Assembly: GCF_030160835.1 (NCBI RefSeq)
Contig: NZ_BSPC01000054.1
Span: 1 to 64,000 of the forward strand
Source of the DNA: Labrys miyagiensis
Lineage (GTDB): Bacteria; Pseudomonadota; Alphaproteobacteria; Rhizobiales; Labraceae
Direction: 5' to 3'
DNA length: 64,000 nucleotides
The notes beneath the pieces were generated by a model. It ran no database searches, was not told the origin of the DNA, and was given only the letters and a program-made list of their open reading frames with translations. Shown piece after piece: positions 35,475-44,945 of the stretch. A program made the translations under genes and the position numbers. Positions within the stretch are counted from its first letter, which is position 1. Each line of letters begins with the position of its first letter.

Positions 35475-36605
35475 ATGGCCGGCACGAGGCGAAATATCGG
35501 AACTGTGCTGCTCACATCGGCGATGCTGGCCCTGTCCTCGCTCGTGCCGATCGCCGGGCTGACAGCGCCCGCGCAGGCGGCACCCGCGGCGGCGGTACAG
35601 CCCCAGCCGCCCACGCTAGAGGCCTTCAAGGCGACGCTGTCGAATTTCGGGCAGTTCATCTATTCGGAGCGTTACGGCAATGTCTTGCAGCCGACCTCCC
35701 TGCCCGCGGGCTGGCACCCCTACCCCGCCTGCCACTGGGTCTACGACCGCACCTATGGCTGGACCTATGACGACCCCACGACCTGGGGCAAGATCGTGCA
35801 CCACTATGGACGTTGGGCACATGACGACCAGGCCGGCTGGGTCTGGATTCCCGGCACAGAATGGGCACCCGCCTGGGTCATATGGCGCAGCGGCGGCGAC
35901 TGGACCGGCTGGGCACCGACGCCCCCCAACAGCGACCAGCAGGAAATCACGCTGGCAAGCTTCAACGCCGACAAGCAATGGACCTTCATCGAGACGGCCA
36001 AGCTCGCCAACCGCTGCGACGCGGAGCCGGCCGCCGCCCCCGCGGCCGCCTTCTCGGCCAGCGCACCGGTGACCCGCATCAAGGTGGTGCGCGGCATCGC
36101 CGTCTATGTGCTCCCTCAGCCCGCCACGGTGATTGATTACGACACCGGCCCCATTGTGCCATGGAAACCGGACTTTCTGGGCGAATGGCTGCTCTGGCTC
36201 AATGCTGCTGCCTCGGCCGCCGCTGTCAATGTCGGTCCCGGCAATGTGGCCCTCTGCCCGCCGATGGTGGCGCCGGCCGTCGCTCCCTACATCTCGACGC
36301 CGCCGCCTCCACCGCAGGGCCAGAAGCCTCTCAAAAGGCGCGCCGCCCGCAAGGACTACCAGCCTCCCCGCCAGGGTCGCCCGCCGGTGGTGGTGGAGGA
36401 AGGCCCGACCTATGAACCACCGCCCGTCTATGTCGATCCGCCGATTCGGCGCCGGCCCGCGGACTGGATGCCGCCCTATGTGCGCCCGCGCCCCTATCCG
36501 CGGCCCCGGCCGGTGGTGACGCCGCAGAACTATCCCGACCGGCCCTATTATCCCCGCCGCCCGCGCCGCGTGCCGGATCCCTATGACGAACCGTTGATCC
36601 GGTAG
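35475..36605 (+). CDS. Secreted DUF6600-type protein with proline-rich tail
   Basis: A 376-residue exported protein. The signal peptide (core TVLLTSAMLALSSLVPIAGL) likely ends near AQAAPA. The middle (about 60-150) has the Tyr/Trp-rich pattern of DUF6600: WTYDDPTTWGKIVHHYGRW, GWVWIPGTEWAPAWVIWRSGG, and GWAPTPP. A hydrophobic patch lies near 235-255, and the last 100 residues are Pro/Arg/Tyr-rich (PRPYPRPRPV), suggesting an unfolded wall- or surface-contacting tail. The ATG at 35475 follows GAGGGGG. Function is unknown. Confidence 0.82.
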   Translation: MAGTRRNIGTVLLTSAMLALSSLVPIAGLTAPAQAAPAAAVQPQPPTLEAFKATLSNFGQFIYSERYGNVLQPTSLPAGWHPYPACHWVYDRTYGWTYDDPTTWGKIVHHYGRWAHDDQAGWVWIPGTEWAPAWVIWRSGGDWTGWAPTPPNSDQQEITLASFNADKQWTFIETAKLANRCDAEPAAAPAAAFSASAPVTRIKVVRGIAVYVLPQPATVIDYDTGPIVPWKPDFLGEWLLWLNAAASAAAVNVGPGNVALCPPMVAPAVAPYISTPPPPPQGQKPLKRRAARKDYQPPRQGRPPVVVEEGPTYEPPPVYVDPPIRRRPADWMPPYVRPRPYPRPRPVVTPQNYPDRPYYPRRPRRVPDPYDEPLIR

Positions 36606-36650
36606 AAGAGAGGGCGCGCAACCCCTGGGCGCCCCGTCTTGCCTCAATAT

Positions 36651-36686
36651 CGTTTCATGAGCGGGCTGGAAGTCCGCGCTGCCTGG
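36651..36686. repeat. Single half-element of family A (A9)
   Basis: One right-type arm, CGTTTCATGAGCGGGCTGG followed by AAGTCCGCGCT, with substitutions relative to other copies. No partner arm is seen, so it is a solo or decayed half. Confidence 0.65.
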
Positions 36687-36725
36687 CTCTATCGTCCGGC
36701 CTTTCCTTCCTGCCCGGACCTTGCC

Positions 36726-37547
36726 ATGCCCTCTTCCGTTGCCCTGCCCCGTCGCCATTGGTTCGAGATGACGACGGAGGAGTTCCGCACCTCCGATACG
36801 TCCTCCTGGATTGCCGTGCTGCCGATCGCCGCCGTCGAGCAGCATGGCCCGCATCTGCCCGTCGGCGTCGACAGCATGATCATGCAGGGCTATCTGGACC
36901 GGGCCATTCCCCTCATTCCCGCCGACATTCCCGCCACCTTCCTGCCGATCCAGATGATCGGAAAGTCGAACGAGCACCTGGAATTTCCCGGCACGATCAG
37001 CCTGTCGGCGGAGACCGTGCTGCGCGCCTGGGTCGAGATCGGCGAGAGCGTTCACCGCGCCGGCGTGAAGAAGCTGCTGATCGTCAATTCGCACGGTGGC
37101 AACATGGCAGTGATGGACATCGTGGCACGGGAGCTGCGGGTGCGCCACGGCATGCTCGTCGCCTTCACCTCCTGGCATATGTTCGGCTATCCCAAGGGCG
37201 CCTTCTCGGAGGACGAGATGCGGCTCGGCATCCATGCCGGCGAAGTCGAGACGGCGCTGATGCTCGAATTCAGGCCCGAGCTCGTCCATATGGACCGCGC
37301 GAGGGATTTCCGTCCCGTGACCTATGAGATGGAGCAGACCTTCAAATATCTGCGCACGGGCCGCCCCGGCGGCTTCGGCTGGATGGCGCAGGACATCCGC
37401 CCCGAAGGCGCTGCAGGCGATGCCTCGAAGGCCACGCGCGACCATGGCGTGCAATCGGCTGAGTTCGGCGCGCAGGCCTTTGTGGACCTGCTGCGGGACG
37501 TCAGGGATTTCGACCTGTCGCGTCTGAGGAAGGGCCCGCTGGGGTAG
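36726..37547 (+). CDS. Creatininase family protein
   Basis: A 273-residue creatininase-family amidohydrolase, normal length. Metal-binding blocks are visible: AVEQHGPHLPVGVDSM (Glu, His and Asp ligands), IVNSHGGNMAVMD, and a later HAGEVETALML with a Glu ligand. Members include creatinine amidohydrolase and MftE-type peptidases; no mycofactocin or creatine genes lie nearby, so the substrate is unknown. The start at ATG 36726 fits the family length; upstream in-frame sequence runs through a repeat arm. It ends at a terminator-bearing family A element. Confidence 0.88.
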   Translation: MPSSVALPRRHWFEMTTEEFRTSDTSSWIAVLPIAAVEQHGPHLPVGVDSMIMQGYLDRAIPLIPADIPATFLPIQMIGKSNEHLEFPGTISLSAETVLRAWVEIGESVHRAGVKKLLIVNSHGGNMAVMDIVARELRVRHGMLVAFTSWHMFGYPKGAFSEDEMRLGIHAGEVETALMLEFRPELVHMDRARDFRPVTYEMEQTFKYLRTGRPGGFGWMAQDIRPEGAAGDASKATRDHGVQSAEFGAQAFVDLLRDVRDFDLSRLRKGPLG

Positions 37548-37700
37548 CTGGGAGCGCGGACTTCTCAGCGACATGCTTGCATGTCGCGGTGTCCGCTCTC
37601 GGAAGCGATGTAGAAGCAGAAAAGGGCGCCACCTCACGGTTGGCGCCCTTTTCGTATAATCTGTTGTTTCAAGAGCGGACTGGAAGTCCGCGCTCCCAGC
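37547..37700. repeat. Family A palindromic repeat with internal terminator (A10)
   Basis: Arms GCTGGGAGCGCGGAC and GTCCGCGCTCCCAGC. The left arm has an enlarged hairpin pairing GCGACATG with CATGTCGC; the right has GCGGACTGGAAGTCCGC near 37675-37691. A terminator lies between. It separates the convergent creatininase and ABC genes; the creatininase TAG uses its first base. Confidence 0.88.
37621..37653. terminator. Terminator inside repeat A10
   Basis: AAAAGGGCGCCA (37621-37632) pairs perfectly with TGGCGCCCTTTT (37642-37653), giving A- and T-runs for both strands. Confidence 0.88.
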
Positions 37701-37702
37701 GA

Positions 37703-38779
37703 TCACGCCGCCTTGGCGGCGTCTTCCAGCAGCAGCAGGTCGTCGCGCCCGAAATTCAGGGCCACCGTGTCCCCCGCCTTCGGCGGCACCGCGCTCGACG
37801 TGTTGAAGGTATCGAGCGACAGGCGGTTCGAGCCCAGATTCACGTGGATGCGCACGATCGAACCCAGGAAGCTGACGAGGTCGATCTTGCCACGCAGCGT
37901 GTTGCGGGTATTGCCGCCTTCGCCGAGTTCCACCGTCTCGGGACGCAGCGCCAGGCGGCGGGTTTCGCCATTGCGGGCGCCCTGCAGGCCACGGCCGACC
38001 ACGACTTCCTGGCCATCGATCGAGAAGCGGCCACTCGCCGCATCGGTAACCGTGCCGGTGAGGTAGTTGAGATGCCCGACGAAGGAGGAGACGAAGCTGG
38101 TCTTGGGGAAATTATAGACCTCGAAGGGTGTCCCAACCTGCTCCATCTGTCCGGCACTCATCACCACGATGCGGTCGGACATCGAGAGGGCTTCCTCCTG
38201 GTCGTGCGTGACGAACAAAGTGGTGATGCCCAGCTGCTGCTGCAGCACGCGGATCTCATCGCGCAGCGACACGCGGATCTTGGCGTCGAGCGCCGAGAGG
38301 GGCTCGTCGAGCAGCAGGATCTTGGGCTGCATCGCGATGGCGCGGGCCAAGGCGACGCGCTGCTGCTGGCCGCCCGAGAGCTGGAAGGGATAGCGGTCCG
38401 CGATATGCGGCAGCTTGATCATGTCCAGCATCTGCTTGACGCGCTCGGCGATCTCGGCAGGCGACTTCTTGGCGATCTTCATGCCGAAGCCGATGTTCTG
38501 GGCGATCGTCATGTTCGGAAACAGCGCGTAGGCCTGGAACACCATGCCGACATTGCGCTGGTTCGGCGCCAGGCTGGTAACCTCCTTGGCGTCCATGCGG
38601 ATGGAGCCGGAGGTCGGTGTCTCGAAGCCGGCGACCATGCGCAGCACAGTGGTCTTGCCGCAGCCGGAGGGGCCGAGAAGGGTGATGAACTCGCCCTTCT
38701 GCACCGAAAGCTCGAAATGCTTGACGACCTGGTTGGGGCCGTAGCTCTTTTTCAGGTTGGAAATCTCGAGAAATGCCAT
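37703..38779 (-). CDS. ABC transporter ATP-binding protein (PotA/FbpC type)
   Basis: A 358-residue importer ATPase. Walker A is GPSGCGKT (36-43), signature LSGGQ (134-138), Walker B ILLLDE (154-159), with a C-terminal TOBE-type domain (about 250-350, LALRPETVELGEG). This form serves polyamine, iron or phosphonate-type importers. It is the last gene of a four-gene minus-strand cluster, 17 bases after the second permease gene. GGAGGAACC precedes the start. The substrate is unknown. Confidence 0.94.
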   Translation of the reverse strand: MAFLEISNLKKSYGPNQVVKHFELSVQKGEFITLLGPSGCGKTTVLRMVAGFETPTSGSIRMDAKEVTSLAPNQRNVGMVFQAYALFPNMTIAQNIGFGMKIAKKSPAEIAERVKQMLDMIKLPHIADRYPFQLSGGQQQRVALARAIAMQPKILLLDEPLSALDAKIRVSLRDEIRVLQQQLGITTLFVTHDQEEALSMSDRIVVMSAGQMEQVGTPFEVYNFPKTSFVSSFVGHLNYLTGTVTDAASGRFSIDGQEVVVGRGLQGARNGETRRLALRPETVELGEGGNTRNTLRGKIDLVSFLGSIVRIHVNLGSNRLSLDTFNTSSAVPPKAGDTVALNFGRDDLLLLEDAAKAA

Positions 38780-38796
38780 GATGTCGGTTCCTCCGC

Positions 38797-39615
38797 CTAG
38801 CGCGCGGGTTTGGCGCCGCGCGAGCGGCCAACGAGCTGGATCAGGCCCATGCAGGCCCAGGTGATGAAGAAGGCCACCAGCGAAAGCGCCGAAGGCTCGT
38901 AAGGCTGATTGGCGCCGCGTTCCTGCAGGTAGGTACCGAATACAGGCACTGCCAACAGGCTGGCAAAGGTGAATTCGCCGATGACGATTGCGAAGGTGAT
39001 GAAGGCGCCGCTCAATACCGCAGAGCGGACGTTTGGGAGGATCACATTGAACAGGATGCGCGATCCGCTGGCGCCAAGGCTCTCCGCGGCCTCCGTCAAG
39101 GTCTTGACGTCGATGGCCCGCATACCCGTATCGACCGAACGATACATGTAAGGCAGAGCCAACGTCACATAGCCGAAGGCGAGCAGCACCTCGGTGGCAA
39201 AAGGCGACTTGTTGAACGGCGACCAGCTGTTGGCCAGATACAGCCTGCTATAGCCGAACACGATGATGATCGCCGGGATTACCAGCGGCAGCAAGGTGAT
39301 GAACTCAACCGGCGAGCGCCAAGCTGGGAAGCGCAGCCGGATAAGGTATGCCGTCGGCACGACCAGCAGGATGCCGAGCAGGATGGTAGCGATCGCAAGC
39401 CCGACGGAACTCAGGAAGGCGAACTGGAAGTTAGGGCTTTGCACAGAGGAGAAGAAGGAGTCGAAACTGTGCGGCTTGCCCAGGAAGAACCAGCCCGGAG
39501 TCGCGCCATCCGCCATCTGGCGCATGGCGTATTCAAGCGTCGCCAGCAAGGGCAGAATGAAGAACACCGCCGCAACAGCGATGATAATCCAGGCGAAGAG
39601 AGATCCGGTTTTCAT
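38797..39615 (-). CDS. ABC transporter permease 2
   Basis: A 272-residue permease with about six membrane helices. The EAA loop is EAAESLGASGSRILFNVILPNV, and the N-terminal helix is LFAWIIIAVAAVFFILPLLATLEYA. It pairs with the upstream permease. The start at 39615 overlaps that gene's stop by ATGA, with AAAGGTGG as ribosome binding site. It resembles PotC-type permeases of polyamine/iron-like importers. Confidence 0.93.
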   Translation of the reverse strand: MKTGSLFAWIIIAVAAVFFILPLLATLEYAMRQMADGATPGWFFLGKPHSFDSFFSSVQSPNFQFAFLSSVGLAIATILLGILLVVPTAYLIRLRFPAWRSPVEFITLLPLVIPAIIIVFGYSRLYLANSWSPFNKSPFATEVLLAFGYVTLALPYMYRSVDTGMRAIDVKTLTEAAESLGASGSRILFNVILPNVRSAVLSGAFITFAIVIGEFTFASLLAVPVFGTYLQERGANQPYEPSALSLVAFFITWACMGLIQLVGRSRGAKPAR

Positions 39616-40514
39616 CGTACCCACCTTTCGCTCCAGTTGCGCAGCCAGATATAGGCGCCGCTCGTGATGCTGGTAATGACCACCATGCCGAGCGCGATGG
39701 CATAGCCGAGGCCAGGATTATTCAGAACGTCGCCGCGAATCTGCGCGTAGAGCTGGATCGGGATGATGGTCAGGGCCGATCCGGTCAGGGCATAGGCGGT
39801 CGCGATAGCGCCAAAGGCGTTCGCGAAGAGCAGCAGCGTGGAGCCGAGCATACTCGGCCACAACACGGGAATGGCGACATAACGCCAATAGTCGAAGGTC
39901 GTCCCGCCCAGCACCGCCGTCGCCTCGCGCCATTCGCGCTTGAGGCCCTCAAGCGCCGGCACGATGACCAGCACCATCAACGGGATCTGGAAGTAGAGGT
40001 AAACGATGGACAGACCCAAGAAGGTGTAGAGATTGAAGCCCAGCGCGTTGAAATTGATGCCGAACCAATCGCGCAGGATGAAGGCGACGAGGCCCACGCG
40101 CCCCAGCGTGGCGATAAAGGCAAAGGACAGTGGGACACCAGCAAAATTCGAGGCCACGCCTGCGAAGGTCATCACCGCCCCGCGGACCCAGCCCGGCAGA
40201 TTGCCGAGCACGATGGCATAGGCAATCAGAAAGCCGAAAAACGCGCCGGCCACGGCCGTCACGAAGCTGATCTCGATGCTGAGCCAGAATGAATGAACGA
40301 TGGAGGGATTGCCGAACAGGTCGACAATGTTGTTCAGCGTGAAGGAGCCATCCGGCCCCTCGAACGCCCGGACCAGCAACAGCGCGGTCGGCACGATGAG
40401 GAACAGCACGGAGAATGCGGCGAAAGGCAGCATTCCCAGGGCTGACCACGATAGGCCGAGCGCCGGGCTTCGATTTTTGACGGGCGGAGCCGTCGTGAGC
40501 ACATCGGTGGACAT
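39612..40514 (-). CDS. ABC transporter permease 1
   Basis: A 300-residue inner-membrane permease with about six helices and an EAA loop EATAVLGGTTFDYWRYVAIPVLWP, of the PotB type. It overlaps the next permease by four bases. Between it and the binding-protein gene lies a hairpin with a T-run that probably reduces permease transcription relative to the binding protein. Confidence 0.93.
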   Translation of the reverse strand: MSTDVLTTAPPVKNRSPALGLSWSALGMLPFAAFSVLFLIVPTALLLVRAFEGPDGSFTLNNIVDLFGNPSIVHSFWLSIEISFVTAVAGAFFGFLIAYAIVLGNLPGWVRGAVMTFAGVASNFAGVPLSFAFIATLGRVGLVAFILRDWFGINFNALGFNLYTFLGLSIVYLYFQIPLMVLVIVPALEGLKREWREATAVLGGTTFDYWRYVAIPVLWPSMLGSTLLLFANAFGAIATAYALTGSALTIIPIQLYAQIRGDVLNNPGLGYAIALGMVVITSITSGAYIWLRNWSERWVR

Positions 40515-40535
40515 TTTTCGACCGGGCTAGGGGTT

Positions 40536-40575
40536 AAAAACCGCAAAGCCCACCTTCGTGTCAGGCGGGCTTTGC
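40536..40575 (-). terminator. Attenuating hairpin between binding protein and permease genes
   Basis: GCAAAGCCC pairs with GGGCTTTGC (40567-40575 with 40543-40551); on the minus strand it is followed by GGTTTTT. It lies inside the operon, 26 bases after the binding-protein stop, so partial termination is likely. Confidence 0.72.
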
Positions 40576-40601
40576 TCAGGTCCTCGGAGAGCGGATGAAG
40601 C

Positions 40602-41702
40602 TTACTTCACCGCCGCGCCGACGACGCCGTCCCAACCCGCAGTGATCGCGGCCTTTCCGGCAGCCTGTTCGTCAAGCGTCGGGAACACCGCCTTTGCATA
40701 GGCTTCAGCCGGCGGCAGCTTGGCAAGAAGGTCGGCAGGGACCTTCTTGTTGGTGGCCAGGTCGTTGAAGCGAATCGGGTGGCAATAGCCCTTCAGCCAA
40801 AGCAGCTGGCCCTCGTCTGAATAGAGATATTCCATCCAGAGCTTGGCAGCATTCGGATGCGGAGCGAAAGCGCTGATCGCCTGGACATAGACACCGGCCA
40901 CCACGCCGCTCGCAGGCACGACCACGTCGATATTGGTGCCCTTGCCGTTGTCACGATCGGCCAGTGCGTTGTAGTCCCAGCGGACGATGATCGGCGTGGC
41001 GCCCTGGGTCAGCGAGGCGATCTTGCCGACGACCGGCACGAAATTGCCCTTCTTGTTGAGATCGCTGAAGAACTTCAGGCCGGCAGCGCCTGCCTTGGCC
41101 GCATCGCCACCGGCGGCGGAAAGACCGGCAGCATAGACGCCCTGGATAGCCTGGTTGGCCGTACGCGGGTCACCGGCAAGGGCAACGCTGTTGGCGTAAT
41201 CGTCCTTGAGCAGGTCTGCCCAGTCCTTCGGGGATTCCTTGACGACGTCTTTGTTCACTTCGAAAGCGAGCACGCCGTAATAGTCACCATACCAGTAGCC
41301 GTCGGCATCCTTGGCGGTATCGGGGATCGAAGCCCAGGTCGAGACCTTATAGGGCTGGATCAGGCCGTCCTTCTTGGCCGTCGGGCCGAAGGACAGACCG
41401 ACGTCGATCACATCGGGAGCCTGCGGGCCGGTATTGCCCTTGTTGGCCTTGATCGCTTCGACTTCGTCGCCCGAACCAGCATCCGGATTCAGCTCATTGA
41501 CCTGAAGACCATACTTGGCCTTGAAGCCGGCAATGACGTCGCCATAACCGCACCAGTCATGCGGCAGCGCGATCACGGTCAGTTGACCTTCCTTCTTGGC
41601 GGCGTCGATCAGATCCTGGCTCTGGGCAAACGCGCTGCCCATGGAGGCCGTCAAGGCCAGGGCCGATACCGATGCGATACCAAGCCACGTTTTCCTGCTC
41701 AT
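40602..41702 (-). CDS. ABC transporter substrate-binding protein
   Basis: A 366-residue periplasmic binding protein of the family-1/6 type. The signal peptide reads MSRKTWLGIASVSALALTAS with cleavage near AFA-QSQ. Typical pieces are KKEGQLTVIALPHDWCGYGDVI, DVIDVGLSFGP, and the hinge WDYNALADRDN. Such proteins carry polyamines, metals, phosphonates or sugars; the substrate is not predictable. AAGGAG lies before the start. It is the promoter-proximal gene, behind two operator-like palindromes. Confidence 0.92.
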   Translation of the reverse strand: MSRKTWLGIASVSALALTASMGSAFAQSQDLIDAAKKEGQLTVIALPHDWCGYGDVIAGFKAKYGLQVNELNPDAGSGDEVEAIKANKGNTGPQAPDVIDVGLSFGPTAKKDGLIQPYKVSTWASIPDTAKDADGYWYGDYYGVLAFEVNKDVVKESPKDWADLLKDDYANSVALAGDPRTANQAIQGVYAAGLSAAGGDAAKAGAAGLKFFSDLNKKGNFVPVVGKIASLTQGATPIIVRWDYNALADRDNGKGTNIDVVVPASGVVAGVYVQAISAFAPHPNAAKLWMEYLYSDEGQLLWLKGYCHPIRFNDLATNKKVPADLLAKLPPAEAYAKAVFPTLDEQAAGKAAITAGWDGVVGAAVK

Positions 41703-41780
41703 TGTTCAACTCCTTGATGGTGCCGCGCTGGCCCATTTTTCCCGTACGGGTTTTTACAGCGGCGCTGGTATCAATGACGG

Positions 41781-41822
41781 TTGACAGTTTTGTGTCAATC
41801 CCGATTGTCATATATGACAATC
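41781..41822 (-). promoter_or_regulatory. Twin palindromic operator candidates upstream of ABC importer
   Basis: GATTGTCATATATGACAATC (41803-41822) is a perfect 20-bp palindrome. TTGACAGTTTTGTGTCAA (41781-41798) is a second inverted repeat; on the minus strand its TTGACA can be a -35 hexamer, with ATTGAT about 17 bases on. Shared TTGTC/TTGACA half-sites suggest one regulator binding both. No regulator gene is adjacent. Confidence 0.68.
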
Positions 41823-41889
41823 AGTATTTTAGCGGTTTGGGGCGAAATTTTACGGGTTTACGCGCCCGTTACATTCCGTTAGGAAGTGA

Positions 41890-43272
<1,383 letters not shown>

Positions 43273-43488
43273 GAGCAGACCTATTCCCGTCAGATTCGGG
43301 CGTTAGTGCGTGAGTGCCGTAGGTTAGGCTAAGCGGATTCTTAAGCAAATTCGCCTAGCTTGCCAGGTGTTTGGCAGTCTTTGATTTCGCCTGGGATGGC
43401 GGATCAATGGTGGCGAAGGCCATGCAGAGCTGCCTGGAATCCCTGCGGCAGCCCCCCATCTGCCTTTCAAGAGATCGAGCCAGGACGA

Positions 43489-44829
43489 GTGTCGACGGAT
43501 TATTTCCCTCCCATCCAGCGAGCGGTGCAGGGGCTGTTGCCCAATACCCAGGAGACCCGCAGCGCCCTTTACGAAAAGGCGCGCACGGCTCTGCTTCGGC
43601 AACTCAATGCCGCCGACCCGGCTCTGACCCCCGGCCAGATCTCGCGGGAGCGCGGCCTGCTGGAGGAAGCGATCCGGCGGGTCGAACACCATTACGACGA
43701 AGCCGAACTGACGCCCGAGCCGATGGCCTCAGAGCGCCCAGCGGCACCCAAACCCGCAAGCACGGCCAATGACACCGCGCTGCCTGAGGATGACGAGGTG
43801 GTAGCGGAAGAGCCCAGCGCCGCGCCTGCCTCCCAGCCCGAAGGCCTGCCGGCCTTTGCCGAGCGCCGGGCCGAGAAGCGCCGGCCGCAAGCCCCGCGCC
43901 GCAACGCCTCGGGAGGCGGTTTGCGGCGCTATGCCGTGATGGGGCTTGTCGGCCTTCTCATCGTCGGCGGCGGTGCGGCCACCGCGCTCTATCTCCGCAG
44001 CCATGACGACAAGACCGTGCTCGTGCCGGCGCAGCCCGCACCAGGACCGCAAGCCGCCGCCAAGCCGGCCGATCCCGATCCCGCCAAGCTGAACGACCGC
44101 CTCGGCGGCGAGCCCGACGCACCGCCCCCGAACCAGGTCGCGGCGGCAACGCCGACACCGACGGTGCAGACCCGCTCGATCACGCCCGAGCCCGAACAGA
44201 CACCGGCGTCTCCCCCGCCCACGACCGCGCCAGCCCCCCTCCTGCCTTCCGCGCCGACGCAGGCGCCCGAGGGACAGCGCGCGCGCATGCTGGAGGAGGA
44301 TCCGACGGCTCCGATGAAGGGGCGCGTCTTCGAGGGGACGGTGAACTGGCGTACGGAGTCGCAGGCAAGCGGCACCAACGGCCCGCTCGAGACGGTGGTC
44401 GTCGGCGAGCTCAATTTCCCCGACCGCAAGATGAAGGCGCTGCTCACCCTGCGCCGCAATTCCGACCCCGCCTTCCCGGCTGCCTTCCTGCTGCAGATCC
44501 AGATGACGGTGCCGCCTGATTATCCCAACGGCAATGTCGGCTCACTCAGCGGCGTCAACGTCAAGCATGCGCCGCAGGTGACCGGTACGCCCCTCGACGG
44601 CGTGTTGATGAAGGTGACGACCGGGGTGTTCCTGATGGGCATCGCCGACCCCTTCAACGAGAAGGGGCGTAACGCCAAAATGCTGCAGGACAATGAGTGG
44701 TTCGACGTGCTGTTTGCCTTCGACAATGGCCGGAGGGCCGTGATCACCTTCGAGAAGGGACCGGCCGGCGACAAGGTCTTCAACGACGCCATGGTGGCCT
44801 GGAATAACGGTACGGCTGCGATCCAGTAA
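43489..44829 (+). CDS. Membrane-anchored hypothetical protein
   Basis: A roughly 446-residue protein with three parts: a cytosolic N-terminal domain (about 1-75, QETRSALYEKARTALLRQL and ERGLLEEAIRRVEHH), an acidic and Pro-rich linker, one membrane helix (about 148-169, YAVMGLVGLLIVGGGAATALYL), another long Pro/Ala linker, and a folded C-terminal domain (about 260-446) outside the membrane. I do not recognise a named domain. The GTG at 43489 with AGGA upstream is favoured because the family-like YFPPIQRAVQ follows; the frame is open further upstream. It may span membrane and periplasm as a scaffold. Confidence 0.8.
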   Translation: MSTDYFPPIQRAVQGLLPNTQETRSALYEKARTALLRQLNAADPALTPGQISRERGLLEEAIRRVEHHYDEAELTPEPMASERPAAPKPASTANDTALPEDDEVVAEEPSAAPASQPEGLPAFAERRAEKRRPQAPRRNASGGGLRRYAVMGLVGLLIVGGGAATALYLRSHDDKTVLVPAQPAPGPQAAAKPADPDPAKLNDRLGGEPDAPPPNQVAAATPTPTVQTRSITPEPEQTPASPPPTTAPAPLLPSAPTQAPEGQRARMLEEDPTAPMKGRVFEGTVNWRTESQASGTNGPLETVVVGELNFPDRKMKALLTLRRNSDPAFPAAFLLQIQMTVPPDYPNGNVGSLSGVNVKHAPQVTGTPLDGVLMKVTTGVFLMGIADPFNEKGRNAKMLQDNEWFDVLFAFDNGRRAVITFEKGPAGDKVFNDAMVAWNNGTAAIQ

Positions 44830-44852
44830 GATCGGAGCGGCGGTAGAGCTAC

Positions 44853-44883
44853 CGTCATTGCGAGCGCAAGCGAAGCAATGACG
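44853..44883. repeat. REP-like hairpin repeat
   Basis: CGTCATTGC-N-GCAATGACG inverted repeat with GAGCGCAAGCGAA in the middle. The GTCATTGCGAGC core resembles a repeat common in many proteobacterial genomes. A single copy is seen here. Confidence 0.65.
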
Positions 44884-44902
44884 GGAACGGCGCGCCAATA
44901 AA

Positions 44903-44926
44903 AAAGCCGCCCTTTCGGGCGGCTTT
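44903..44926. terminator. Bidirectional terminator before rpoH stop
   Basis: AAAGCCGCCC pairs with GGGCGGCTTT around a TTTC loop, with A-run before and T-rich sequence after. It serves the 446-residue gene and rpoH, which converge. Confidence 0.9.
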
Positions 44927-44945
44927 CTTGTCTTGATCTTTTTCC

